Assembly: GCA_025455595.1 (NCBI GenBank)
Contig: JALOMD010000074.1
Coordinates: 1-9,106 of the forward strand
Length of the DNA stretch: 9,106 nucleotides
Reading direction: 5' to 3'
From: Cytophagales bacterium
Lineage (GTDB): Bacteria; Bacteroidota; Bacteroidia; Cytophagales; 172606-1
The notes under the pieces are model-generated. The model was not told the origin of the DNA. It saw nothing but the letters and a program-made list of their open reading frames with translations, and ran no database searches. Each line of letters starts with the position of its first letter. Positions within the stretch are counted from its first letter, which is position 1. The translations under genes were made by a program, and so were the position numbers. Shown piece after piece: positions 1-6,680 of this stretch.

Positions 1-1
1 G

Positions 2-626
2 CACGGTTTCCAAGGCGTGCGTGCCGACAAAGTGGTGGCCGACATGGGCATTACCAAAGGGGCGTTGTACCACCACTTTTCCAGCAAGCTGGATTTGGGT
101 TACGCCGTGGTGGACGAACTGCTGGCTCCCTCCTATTTGTCCACCTGGCGGCCTTTGGAAACCGCCCGCAAAAACCACCTGCAAGTGCTGGTGCAAACGT
201 TGGAACAATTCAAACAGCGCACCGACGATGAGGAGGTGAAACTCGGATGTCCGCTCAACAACCTGATGCAGGAAATGTCGCCGTTGGACGAGGGTTTTCG
301 GCGACGTTTGGGCAATATTATTGAAAAAATGGCTTATTCGATAGAAACGGGCTTGCGAAACGGACAATCAGCAGGTAACATACGTTCAGATGCAGATGCC
401 AAACAATTGTCGTTATTCGATAGAAACGGGCTTGCGAAACGGACAATCAGCAGGTAACATACGTTCAGATGCAGATGCCAAACAATTGTCGGTTTTCATC
501 CTGTCGTGCATAGAAGGCAGCTACAGCGTAGCGAAATCGGTGCAAAGCAAAGCGTTTTTCGACAGTTCCATTGACCAATTAATCACGTTTGTAAACGGAC
601 TGGCGGCGAAAAGTCATGAGTCTTGA
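2..626 (+). pseudogene. TetR/AcrR-family transcriptional regulator, 5' end outside window, frameshifted by an internal 79-bp duplication
   Basis: The frame starting at base 2 reads a typical TetR DNA-binding domain: GFQGVRADKVVADMGITKG followed by ALYHHFSSKLDLGYAV is the helix-turn-helix and helix 4 of this family. Its true start is left of the window. A ligand-binding half follows (GCPLNNLMQEMSPLDEGFRRR). At 334-491 a 79-bp segment is present twice. Since 79 is not a multiple of 3, translation after the repeat leaves the frame and stops at 455-457. The original C-terminus (SVFILSCIEGSYSVAKSV onward) continues in another frame to the stop at 624-626. With one copy removed, the window encodes an uninterrupted 181 residues, a normal length for the family. 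The protein would be a cytoplasmic dimeric repressor. Its likely targets are itself and the DsbA-like gene downstream. As written, the product loses its C-terminal dimerisation region, so it is probably inactive unless the duplication collapses. Confidence 0.9.
334..491 (+). repeat. Exact tandem duplication, two 79-bp copies inside the TetR gene
   Basis: Bases 334-412 and 413-491 are identical. Both begin TTATTCGATAG and end CAATTGTCG. The flanking bases differ (333 c against 412 g; 413 t against 492 g), so the repeat has sharp ends and no microhomology at the junction. Both copies encode the same stretch of the ligand-binding domain (IETGLRNGQSAGNIRSDADA), the second in a shifted frame. The lack of any divergence suggests a recent event, or an assembly error. 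Confidence 0.97.
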
Positions 627-641
627 GTCTTGGGTCTTGGG
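617..641 (+). repeat. Heptanucleotide repeat (TGRGTCT), about 3.5 copies
   Basis: Units TGAGTCT (617), TGAGTCT (624) and TGGGTCT (631), then a partial TGGG (638), follow each other at exactly 7 bases. The TetR stop codon TGA (624-626) lies inside the array, so the last residues of the regulator (HES) are encoded by repeat sequence. A degenerate copy of the same motif occurs after the next gene at 1468-1495. Confidence 0.75.
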
Positions 642-728
642 TAAAAAACCGATTATCAATGACTTGAATTTTTCTAAATACGCACGCTTCGCTCTATTTT
701 AGTATGAGCAGGGTAGCATACGGTTCGC

Positions 729-755
729 CGTTTTGGGCGATTTTCGCCCAAAACG
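729..755. repeat. Palindromic repeat, family CGTTTTGGGCGA/TCGCCCAAAACG
   Basis: A perfect 12-bp inverted repeat (729-740 and 744-755) surrounds a TTT loop in the gap between the TetR and DsbA-like genes. The same core is found at 9059-9091 and, with variation, at 4966-4987, 7466-7491 and 7520-7548. The 5' arm carries the T-run and the 3' arm the A-run, the reverse of an intrinsic terminator, and no T-tract follows. It is therefore best described as a dispersed REP-like element. Confidence 0.8.
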
Positions 756-818
756 CCAATCCAACCTTTCAACCTAAAATTTTTCAACCTGTAATCCAAA
801 ACATACCAACCAGTTTGT

Positions 819-1454
819 ATGAAACTCCCGGCATTGCTTTATGTTTATGATCCGCTTTGCGGCTGGTGCTACGGATTCAGCCCCGTGCTGAAGAAACTGC
901 GCGACGATTTTCAGGACAAGCTGCACTTTGAAGTGCTGTCGGGCGGCATGGTCATGGGTGACCGCGTGGGGCCGATTGGTCAAGTGGCTCCGTACATCAA
1001 ATGGGCATACAAAGACGTGGAAAACCGCACCGGCGTGCAGTTCGGCGAGGCGTTTTTGAACGACGTGCTGGAGCCGGGCACGGCCGTGTTCAGTTCCGAA
1101 AAGCCGTGTATCGCTCTCACGGTTTTCAAGAGCCACCAGCCCGAAAACGCCGTATCCTTTGCCCACGACCTCCAATACGCCGTTTATCACGACGGCAAAG
1201 ACCTCACTACCGACGAGACTTACCTAAACTTGGTGGCTCCGTACGGCATTGACGGCCGACAGTTTGTGCAACAATTGAACAGCGAAGAATTCAAGCGCAA
1301 AACCCACCAAGAGTTCAAACTGGTGAGCGAAATGGGCGTTTCGGGTTTCCCGACGGTGCTGCTGCTCACCGAGAAACAGAACTACCTGCTGGCTCGCGGC
1401 TACACCGACTACCAGCCGCTGCACGATACGGTGGAGAAAATAATCAACAACTGA
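819..1454 (+). CDS. DsbA-family (FrnE-like) thioredoxin-fold protein, cytoplasmic
   Basis: This 211-residue protein opens with a beta strand and the active-site motif DPLCGWCYGF (Cys14 and Cys17, a CxxC pair at the start of a helix). It has the cis-proline motif GFPT (Pro178) near the end, which packs against the dithiol in thioredoxin folds. A helical insert lies between, as in DsbA/2-hydroxychromene-2-carboxylate-isomerase-type proteins (Pfam DSBA). There is no signal peptide, so it should act in the cytoplasm, like FrnE-type proteins, rather than as a periplasmic disulfide oxidase. A dithiol oxidoreductase or disulfide isomerase activity is likely; the substrate is unknown. The start at 819 places the first strand right at the N-terminus; no Shine-Dalgarno is visible, as is usual in Bacteroidetes. 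The neighbouring TetR gene may control it. Base composition is GC-rich (38 of 60 in 1021-1080). Confidence 0.9.
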   Translation: MKLPALLYVYDPLCGWCYGFSPVLKKLRDDFQDKLHFEVLSGGMVMGDRVGPIGQVAPYIKWAYKDVENRTGVQFGEAFLNDVLEPGTAVFSSEKPCIALTVFKSHQPENAVSFAHDLQYAVYHDGKDLTTDETYLNLVAPYGIDGRQFVQQLNSEEFKRKTHQEFKLVSEMGVSGFPTVLLLTEKQNYLLARGYTDYQPLHDTVEKIINN

Positions 1455-1467
1455 TGCTAAAATGTCG

Positions 1468-1495
1468 TGAGTCTTGTGTTTTTAGTCTTGGGCAG
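1468..1495 (+). repeat. Degenerate heptanucleotide repeat, same motif as at 617
   Basis: TGAGTCT (1468), TGTGTTT (1475), TTAGTCT (1482) and TGGGCAG (1489) keep the 7-base spacing and resemble the TGRGTCT array after the TetR gene. The DsbA-like gene is thus flanked on both sides by direct copies of the same repeat type. It begins 14 bases after the DsbA-like stop codon. Confidence 0.5.
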
Positions 1496-1578
1496 ATATA
1501 CTGACTGTCAATTGGTTAATGGCTTTTAGGCATAAAATCTGCAATAAGCAGGAACGGCCAAAACGCTTCAGACTTTTC

Positions 1579-2343
1579 TCAGTGTTTCAGCAAATGGTTT
1601 GTTGTTTTTGCAGAAACGCGTGTCTGTAGATGAAACATGAAATCCGGCAATTCTTCTGAAATGTAACCGAGCAAGATTCTGATAAAAATGATGATACCGA
1701 GCATTTCCAACAGTTCTTCAACCGTCAGTAAAAAATGAGTGGTTAACGTCCATCCGTTTTTCTCTATGTAGTATCCTCCGACGACTTCCATGCCAAGCGC
1801 ACCAGACACATAAACAATACCGGCCAGAATGAATTGCAAGCGGACTTTTGCTGACAAATGCCACAAGAACCGAAGATAAGCCGTTGCAAAAAACACTACA
1901 AAAAGGCCAAAAGGAATCACCCAAGCCAAGCTAAAAATACCCGTGTTGCTTCCGGCAATCTTCTGCGTAATCCCAATGAGATTCTCGTGTAGCGACAACG
2001 CTTCGTCCGCAGACAAATACAGAAAAACAACAGACATACCGAGCCAATGTCCTTGATAATGCACTGGCTTGAATCCTTTTCTTTTGACATAGAATATCAA
2101 AAAAAGAAGAACGGCCGATGTCAACAGAAGCAACGTTGAAAAATAGGCAGGAATGGTGTTCTCTCCGTCTATGTCAAAGAGTTTCCATAGACGGAATCCA
2201 AAACCATGTTCAGGCCGTCCAGCTTCAAACAAGTAAACTTGTCGAAGAAAACTAAGGAACGACAAGCCGACTGCAACCCAAACCAAAGGCTGGATAAGGG
2301 TCGGGCTTTTGATTGTGATTCGAATTGTTTCATTCTGTAGCAT
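1579..2343 (-). CDS. Multi-pass membrane protein of unknown function (six predicted segments)
   Basis: The 254-residue product has about six hydrophobic segments (near residues 18-39, 66-86, 100-117, 137-160, 169-190 and 205-228). Charged residues are conserved-looking and sit inside or next to the membrane: FDIDGEN before segment 2, SADEALSLHE (Asp113, Glu114, His119, Glu120) in segment 3, Glu186 in segment 5, and VEELLEM (Glu209, Glu210, Glu213) in segment 6. Such buried Asp/Glu/His clusters suggest metal binding or an intramembrane enzyme, but that is inference. The pattern resembles a widespread unnamed membrane family. The gene is clearly more AT-rich than its neighbours (26 G/C of 60 in 1801-1860, against 38-39 of 60 in samples of the flanking genes). 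It also lies on the opposite strand, so it may have been acquired separately. It is divergent from the NmrA-like gene across a 132-bp gap. Confidence 0.85.
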   Translation of the reverse strand: MLQNETIRITIKSPTLIQPLVWVAVGLSFLSFLRQVYLFEAGRPEHGFGFRLWKLFDIDGENTIPAYFSTLLLLTSAVLLFLIFYVKRKGFKPVHYQGHWLGMSVVFLYLSADEALSLHENLIGITQKIAGSNTGIFSLAWVIPFGLFVVFFATAYLRFLWHLSAKVRLQFILAGIVYVSGALGMEVVGGYYIEKNGWTLTTHFLLTVEELLEMLGIIIFIRILLGYISEELPDFMFHLQTRVSAKTTNHLLKH

Positions 2344-2475
2344 TTTCCGAGGCTTTTATGGTTTGTTACGAAAACATTAACCCAATGTTGTCATTCGTTA
2401 ATATATTTTTTGAAGCAAAGTAACTATGCCAAAAGCCTTTTTTTTATCAATTCACCCATAAACCCTACAACGCTT

Positions 2476-3381
2476 ATGTACGTCATCACTGGAGCTACCG
2501 GCAATACCGGTAAAAGAATCGTCGAAAATCTGCTGAAAGCAGGTGAACCCGTGACCGCCGTAGGCCGAAGCGCGGAAAAACTGCAACCGCTGGCCGACCG
2601 AGGCGCGAAAACCGCCGTAGGCGACTTGAACGACGCGGCCTTCCTGACCGAAACGTTTCGCGGGGCCACGGCCGTGTACGCCATGATTCCGCCCAACGCC
2701 GCCGCGCCTGACTTCCGGGCGTACCAGAATGAAATCGGCCTGGCCATCATCGAGGCGGCGAAAAACAGCGGCGTGCAGTCGGTGGTCACGCTGTCGAGTT
2801 TCGGGGCGCATTCGCCGCAGACGGGTGTGGTGGCCGGGCTGTACGATTTTGAAACCAATTTCAAGAAAGTGGCCGAAGCCAACGTGCTGCACCTGCGGGC
2901 GGGCTTTTTCATGCAGAACTTCTTCGGCAACATCGGCCTGATCAAAGGCATGGGCATCAACGGCGGTTTTCCCATCAACGGCGACGTGAAAATGCCGATG
3001 GTTCACACCGACGACATTGCCGACGTAGCCACCGAGCATTTGCTCAAACGCGATTTTTCGGGACAAACCTACCTCTATCTTGCCAACGCCGACCTGACGA
3101 TGGTAGAGGCCACGCAAATCCTTGGCAATGCCATCGAAAAGCCTGATTTGCAGTGGGTTACGTTTCCCTACGACCAAGCCAAAGGCGGCATGATGCAGAT
3201 GGGCTTCAGCGAAAGCCTTGCCGATGCGTACATCCAGTTTGGCCGGGCCACCAACGAAGGCATCATGTACATCGGCTACGAGCGGCAGCCGGAACACAAA
3301 ACCTCGACTTCGCTGGCAACTTTCGCCGAGAGGGAGTTTGCTGCCGCTTTTCAACACGCCGAAATGGCTCCGGCGCACTAA
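2476..3381 (+). CDS. NmrA-like NAD(P)-binding (atypical SDR) protein
   Basis: The product is 301 residues. It begins MYVITGATGNTGKRIVENLL, a Rossmann fold opening with the GxxGxxG dinucleotide motif at residues 6-12. It continues with VTAVGRS at the end of strand 2, where the cofactor phosphate is usually read, and GDLND at strand 3. The atypical-SDR layout then follows: SVVTLSSFGAHS, and HLRAGFFMQNF as in NmrA/QOR2/YtfG-type proteins. These are either NAD(P)H-dependent reductases of quinone-like compounds or redox-sensing NADP-binding regulators; the sequence does not decide between them. The classical YxxxK catalytic pair is not obvious, which is common in this group. I chose the ATG at 2476 because the Rossmann fold starts there; an upstream in-frame TTG at 2410 would add 22 residues unlike the family. 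A strong terminator follows at 3405. Confidence 0.9.
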   Translation: MYVITGATGNTGKRIVENLLKAGEPVTAVGRSAEKLQPLADRGAKTAVGDLNDAAFLTETFRGATAVYAMIPPNAAAPDFRAYQNEIGLAIIEAAKNSGVQSVVTLSSFGAHSPQTGVVAGLYDFETNFKKVAEANVLHLRAGFFMQNFFGNIGLIKGMGINGGFPINGDVKMPMVHTDDIADVATEHLLKRDFSGQTYLYLANADLTMVEATQILGNAIEKPDLQWVTFPYDQAKGGMMQMGFSESLADAYIQFGRATNEGIMYIGYERQPEHKTSTSLATFAEREFAAAFQHAEMAPAH

Positions 3382-3404
3382 CGGATTCCGTGTTCATTTT
3401 TCAA

Positions 3405-3444
3405 GCCGAAAACGCCCTTGGCATGGCGTTTTCGGCGTTTTTTT
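3405..3444 (+). terminator. Intrinsic terminator of the NmrA-like gene
   Basis: A perfect 12-bp stem, GCCGAAAACGCC (3405-3416) with GGCGTTTTCGGC (3425-3436), encloses an 8-base loop and is followed by seven T residues (3438-3444). It lies 24 bases after the stop codon. A longer-range pairing, TTCAAGCCG (3400-3408) with CGGCTTGAA (3452-3460), overlaps the 5' arm and could compete with it. Confidence 0.88.
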
Positions 3445-3549
3445 GCCAAAACGGCTTGAATCCGCCCGACAGCCGTGTGCGGTGGTTTTGGTCGTTAAAG
3501 CAAGTTCAGGGCTCATGCAACAAGTACAACTTTTTGAAATAGCCCCGAG

Positions 3550-4731
3550 CTAAAGCTCTGCCACAAGTTTCTCGAAATCGGCGAAGTTGTCGGCATCGGT
3601 TTTGTGGCTGTCGTGGCTGGTCATGCGCACGGCCACCAGCTTTTTGTCGGGTATCACCACGATGTAGTTGCCCAAGTAGCCGTTCGCCGCGTAGCCGATC
3701 ACCTTGCCGTACCTGCGTTCCCGCAGCCGCAAACCGCTGCTACCCAAGGCTTGTTGTATCTCCATCATCCCGTTTTCCCCGAAAACCGCCTGCACCGCTT
3801 TTTGGAAAGCGTCCTCGTCCGGGTAAACGCCCATCAGTTTTCGGACCTTCGCGATAAAATCGGCCGACAGCCCTTGGTGCGTCAACTCGCTGATTTTCCG
3901 TTCGTCCACCACCGACTCGGTTTTGTCGTAGAGCAGCCACCACAGCAAGCCGCAGCCGCCGTACAACGGGTTGGGTTTCAGGCATTCGTCCATGTATTCG
4001 GTCGAAACCAACTGCTTTTCTTCCCAACGGCCCCGGTTCAGCACCAAGCGTCCGATTTTCAGGAAATCGCGGGCCGTGAGTTGACAGCCGAACATGGCGT
4101 AGGGCGTTCCGGCGCGGCCCAAGTCTTTGAAAATATCCGACTCGCGCATCCAGTACGAGTCGGTGATGCCCAGCGGAACAAACAGGTTCTCCCGCACGTA
4201 CACATCCATCGGCTGGCTGCTGGCTTTTTCGATGATTCCCGCCAACAGGTTGACGGCCTTGTTGTTGTAAAAGAAAGCCTTGCCGGGCGGATGTTCCAGT
4301 TCGGCACAGAGGGCCAGTTGCACGATGTCGCGGCTGGGCATGATTTCGACAGTGGTGTTGGGCACGTTCTGCAAGCCCGACGTGTGGTTGAGCAGCATTC
4401 GGACGGTGACGCGCCGCTTCTGGCCCTGCCGCCATTCGGGGTAATAGCGGCAGACGGCACTGTCCAAGTGCAGCCGCCCGTCAGTGACAAGCTTGCCGAC
4501 GGCCAAGCTCACAATCGATTTGGTGGCCGACATGGTTTCGGTCTTTTTGTCGGGCCTGCCGCCGAAAAAGTATTTTTCGGAAACAATTTTGCCGTCTTGC
4601 CACACAATCAACGCCTCCGAATGCGTTTTTTCGGCAGCACCCTCCAGTTGCGCCAGAGCCTTTTTGTCAACGGACTGGGCAAACGCGGCGACGGCCGCCA
4701 GCAAGCCAACCAAGACGCTTGTGCTTTTCAT
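3550..4731 (-). CDS. Secreted serine hydrolase, class C beta-lactamase/penicillin-binding-protein-like fold
   Basis: The 393-residue protein begins with a short signal peptide (MKSTSVLVGLLAAVAAFA, cleavage likely before Gln19). The catalytic SxxK motif is SATK (Ser68 and Lys71), followed by a typical VRMLLNHTSGL. The YxN-type motif is YNN (Tyr155 to Asn157), after PPGKAFF. The late strand region is YAANGYLGNYIVVIPDKKLV, where this family has its third motif (HxG/KTG-like). Family members include esterases, D-amino-acid peptidases and carboxypeptidases; class C beta-lactamase itself is only one branch. The likely location is the periplasm and the substrate is unknown. A-rich sequence directly before the ATG fits Bacteroidetes starts. 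It converges on the NmrA-like gene and has no obvious operon partner. I see no strong terminator of its own in 3461-3549. Confidence 0.92.
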   Translation of the reverse strand: MKSTSVLVGLLAAVAAFAQSVDKKALAQLEGAAEKTHSEALIVWQDGKIVSEKYFFGGRPDKKTETMSATKSIVSLAVGKLVTDGRLHLDSAVCRYYPEWRQGQKRRVTVRMLLNHTSGLQNVPNTTVEIMPSRDIVQLALCAELEHPPGKAFFYNNKAVNLLAGIIEKASSQPMDVYVRENLFVPLGITDSYWMRESDIFKDLGRAGTPYAMFGCQLTARDFLKIGRLVLNRGRWEEKQLVSTEYMDECLKPNPLYGGCGLLWWLLYDKTESVVDERKISELTHQGLSADFIAKVRKLMGVYPDEDAFQKAVQAVFGENGMMEIQQALGSSGLRLRERRYGKVIGYAANGYLGNYIVVIPDKKLVAVRMTSHDSHKTDADNFADFEKLVAEL

Positions 4732-5114
4732 GTTTTCTGTGTTTTTTCTGAAGGGGATTGATTTTTCTGTATGAGCTTTTGAAGCGTGCCGAAAAAGAAT
4801 TTGGTAAAAAACGCCCCTTTCTGCAACCCCAAGGCCGTTTCGGGCGGTTTTCCGCCGAACCGCTTCATTTCAACAGATGCTCTGAGCACCGGAAAAGTTT
4901 TGTCTGATGGAAATATGACAAGCAAATCTCAGACGGCCGAGGCTCATTCATTCGGTTGTGTTTTAAGCGTTTTTTGCCCAAAACGCTACTTTAGCAACCT
5001 GACGAATCTTTGGAACAACCAGCGTTGAACAGTCGGACAGACCAATACAACCACTCATTACGACTCCTCTGTGTCGGATAATAAATCAGTTTCCAACCAA
5101 ACCCGCTGTGTGTC
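4732..5114. other. 383-bp intergenic region with no convincing gene
   Basis: This gap separates the divergent serine hydrolase and lipoprotein genes, so it should carry both promoters, but I find no clear TAnnTTTG box. AATCTTTG at 5005-5012 is one base off for the plus strand, without a well-placed -33 element. It holds a small hairpin GGCGG/CCGCC (4843-4856) and the palindrome at 4966-4987. Short open frames on both strands (minus 4728-4925, plus 4786-5028) look like chance or relic sequence, not genes. Confidence 0.6.
4966..4987. repeat. Short palindrome related to the CGTTTTGGGC family
   Basis: AGCGTTTT (4966-4973) pairs with AAAACGCT (4980-4987) around the loop TTGCCC. The core (cgttttTTGCCCaaaacg) resembles the family at 729-755 with part of the stem lost. 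The T-run is on the 5' arm, unlike a terminator. Confidence 0.5.
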
Positions 5115-5852
5115 ATGAGAACAGAATTGTATTCAAAGAAGTCGGCAGTTTTCCGGCTGTTTGCGTGCGTACTCCTTTTTTGTTTGTTCGCAACCGGTTG
5201 CCGCCGCAACGACGGCCCCGCGTCAATTGAAGTGGTGCAGACGTTTGATTTTTCAGACAGCTACCAAGGCTGGTCGGTTGATTTCGCCGACTACATGACG
5301 GGCCAAGACGAGATTTACGAATTCGCACAGGCGCACACGGCATTGCCCCGGCCGCTGGACACCACAAAAAAGGCGGTGATGGTATCAAGCCACAACCGCA
5401 GCGACGACATGTTCATGTTCCTGAAACGGAAGATAACCGGGTTGCGCCCCAACCAACGGTACGGTGTCCGGTTTGAGGTCACTTTCGCCTCTGATGCGCC
5501 CTCCAACTGGGCGGGCATCGGCGGGGCACCGGGCGAAGGCGTGACCATGAAAGTCGGGGCGGTGCCGCAAGAGCCGCAGAAGTCGCTGGACAACCTGAAC
5601 CACTACCGGCTCGACATTGACAAAGGCAACCAAAGCCAAGGCGGCAAAGACGCGGTGGTGGTCGGCGACGTGGCCAACGGCCTTGACCAGCCGACCTACG
5701 CACTGCTGACCCGCACCAACGACCAACAACCCTTGGAGGCCACCACCGACGGAAACGGCAACCTGTGGGTGCTGGTAGGCACTGATTCGGGATTTGAGGG
5801 CAAAACCACGCTGTATTACAGCAACATCCGCGTGAGCCTGCGGGTTTTGTGA
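5115..5852 (+). CDS. Lipoprotein of unnamed family, probably beta-sandwich
   Basis: The 245-residue protein has a lipoprotein signal: a basic start, the hydrophobic stretch FRLFACVLLFCLF, and the lipobox FATGC with Cys29 as the lipid-modified residue. The next residues (RRNDG) lack the acidic run often linked to surface export. The mature part has a patterned, strand-rich sequence: FDFSDSYQGWSVDFADY (44-60), SSHNRSDDMFMFLKRKITGL (91-110), RYGVRFEVTFAS (115-126), GIGGAPGEGVTMK (134-146), DIDKGNQSQGG and, at the end, GTDSGFEGKTTLYYSNIRV. This arrangement looks like a jelly-roll or carbohydrate-binding-module-like sandwich, and I recall similar hypothetical proteins in varied bacteria; no function is known to me. 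It stands alone between divergent and convergent neighbours. Its transcript can end at the hairpin at 6038-6074. Confidence 0.88.
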   Translation: MRTELYSKKSAVFRLFACVLLFCLFATGCRRNDGPASIEVVQTFDFSDSYQGWSVDFADYMTGQDEIYEFAQAHTALPRPLDTTKKAVMVSSHNRSDDMFMFLKRKITGLRPNQRYGVRFEVTFASDAPSNWAGIGGAPGEGVTMKVGAVPQEPQKSLDNLNHYRLDIDKGNQSQGGKDAVVVGDVANGLDQPTYALLTRTNDQQPLEATTDGNGNLWVLVGTDSGFEGKTTLYYSNIRVSLRVL

Positions 5853-6037
5853 GGTCAAAAAGCCTCCGAACAAGTCAAATCGTCAAAATTTCTTAAAAAA
5901 CGCCCGAAACGGCTTTCCGCCAAAAACGTGATTTGTATTAATATCCAAACCGTCCGAAGAAATTTAGGCTCTTTTCTGCCACTGATCACGTGGGATTCTA
6001 TACAAAAAACTTGACCTTTTCATGGTACCGAAAAACA

Positions 6038-6074
6038 AAAACGGCCTGTAAACACTTGGTTTACAGGCCGTTTT
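6038..6074. terminator. Two-way terminator hairpin between the lipoprotein and tRNA-Leu genes
   Basis: A 16-bp perfect stem (6038-6053 with 6059-6074, core ACGGCCTGTAAAC) has a 5-base loop. On the minus strand it follows the tRNA 3' end by 14 bases and continues into a T-rich run interrupted once; on the plus strand TTTTGTTGTTTT follows. It can therefore stop transcription from both sides. Confidence 0.85.
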
Positions 6075-6088
6075 GTTGTTTTATTTAG

Positions 6089-6172
6089 TGACCAAGGGGG
6101 GACTCGAACCCCCACGCCGGTGAAAGCACTACCCCCTCAAAGTAGCGTGTCTACCAATTCCACCACTTGGCC
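6089..6172 (-). tRNA. tRNA-Leu (anticodon GAG)
   Basis: Reading the minus strand, the acceptor stem GGCCAAG pairs with CTTGGTC (one G-T pair). The D arm is GTGGAATTGGTAGACAC. The anticodon stem CTACT/GGTAG holds the loop TTGAGGG with anticodon GAG, reading CUC/CUU leucine codons. A long class II variable arm follows, and the T arm is GGGGG-TTCGAGT-CCCCC. The gene is 84 bases, ends with discriminator A, and does not encode the CCA tail. It closely resembles bacterial tRNA-Leu(GAG) in the D arm and anticodon region. Confidence 0.96.
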
Positions 6173-6191
6173 GACTTTGGTTTTAATGGCG

Positions 6192-6223
6192 CAAATATAG
6201 CGTTTTGGCCGATATTCGTAAAA
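6192..6223 (-). promoter_or_regulatory. Probable promoter of tRNA-Leu
   Basis: On the minus strand TATATTTG (6199 to 6192) is a full match to the Bacteroidetes -7 consensus TAnnTTTG. A T-rich TTTT (6223-6220) lies 20 bases upstream, near the expected place for the -33 element, whose consensus is TTTG/TTG. The box ends 19 bases before the mature tRNA, a suitable leader distance. This supports assignment of the window to the Bacteroidetes. Confidence 0.62.
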
Positions 6224-6249
6224 TCCGTTTTGGGAAATTTTCAAGGAAT

Positions 6250-6543
6250 TCAGTCCAGCGGCAACGTCTGACCGCACTGCTGCTCCAGTTGTTGCAGTCG
6301 GGTGCGCATTTGGAGCAGTTGGTCGTCGGCGTGGCGTTTGGCGTTCAGCAGCGAGTCGTGGCGTACCAGTTGCGTCCAATAGGCCGACTGCACGCGTTGG
6401 TGCTCGCCCCGGTAGTGGAGCATCCCGGCCACAGCCGCCAGCAAGCCGCCCAGCAGCATTGCCAATGCCAAGAACCGACGTTGCCGCCGCCAGTCAGCGG
6501 GGGGACGGTGGTTGCGTGTATAATCGAGGGTGAACTGTGCCAT
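6250..6543 (-). CDS. Small single-pass membrane protein with probable coiled coil
   Basis: The 97-residue product has a basic cytoplasmic N-terminus (WRRQRR, 18-23), one hydrophobic segment (FLALAMLLGGLLAAVAGML, 24-42), and then a charged, heptad-like helix to the end (roughly 45-92, including LLQMRTRLQQLEQQ). A single Cys90 lies near the C-terminus. By the positive-inside rule the coiled coil lies in the periplasm. The topology is like that of small division proteins such as FtsL/FtsB/DivIC, but the sequence does not show family motifs and the neighbours do not support a division role, so I leave it as unknown. On the minus strand, CATCTTTG lies just upstream of the start and is one base off the TAnnTTTG box. 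Confidence 0.72.
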   Translation of the reverse strand: MAQFTLDYTRNHRPPADWRRQRRFLALAMLLGGLLAAVAGMLHYRGEHQRVQSAYWTQLVRHDSLLNAKRHADDQLLQMRTRLQQLEQQCGQTLPLD

Positions 6544-6680
6544 GCTGGAAACAAGTTTTCACACAAAGATGCAACACAGTCATTAGAGCGGAATTAAGGA
6601 CGGATTAGAAACAGATTAGAGTTTCGCAGGCTTCGTTTATGGTTTAATATCGTTTTGCGCAAAAGTTGCCTAAAACGAAA

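Noticed and set aside
390..626. Open frame starting at 390 as a separate small gene
   Set aside because: It is the C-terminal part of the TetR regulator put into another frame by the 79-bp duplication, not a gene of its own.
729..755. Intrinsic terminator for the TetR gene
   Set aside because: The stem has its T-run on the 5' arm and no T-tract follows the 3' arm.
2410..2475. Upstream TTG start adding 22 residues to the NmrA-like protein
   Set aside because: The Rossmann fold of this family begins at the N-terminus and the ATG at 2476 matches that exactly.
2452..3378. Minus-strand open frame of 308 codons over the NmrA-like gene
   Set aside because: The plus strand carries the Rossmann motif and family pattern; the antisense product has no recognisable features.
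3604..4761. Plus-strand open frame of 385 codons over the serine hydrolase
   Set aside because: It is the antisense of a gene with clear SxxK and YxN motifs; long antisense frames are common in GC-rich genes.
4786..5028. Plus-strand 80-codon open frame before the lipoprotein
   Set aside because: The composition is not protein-like, there is no start signal, and it overlaps a palindrome.
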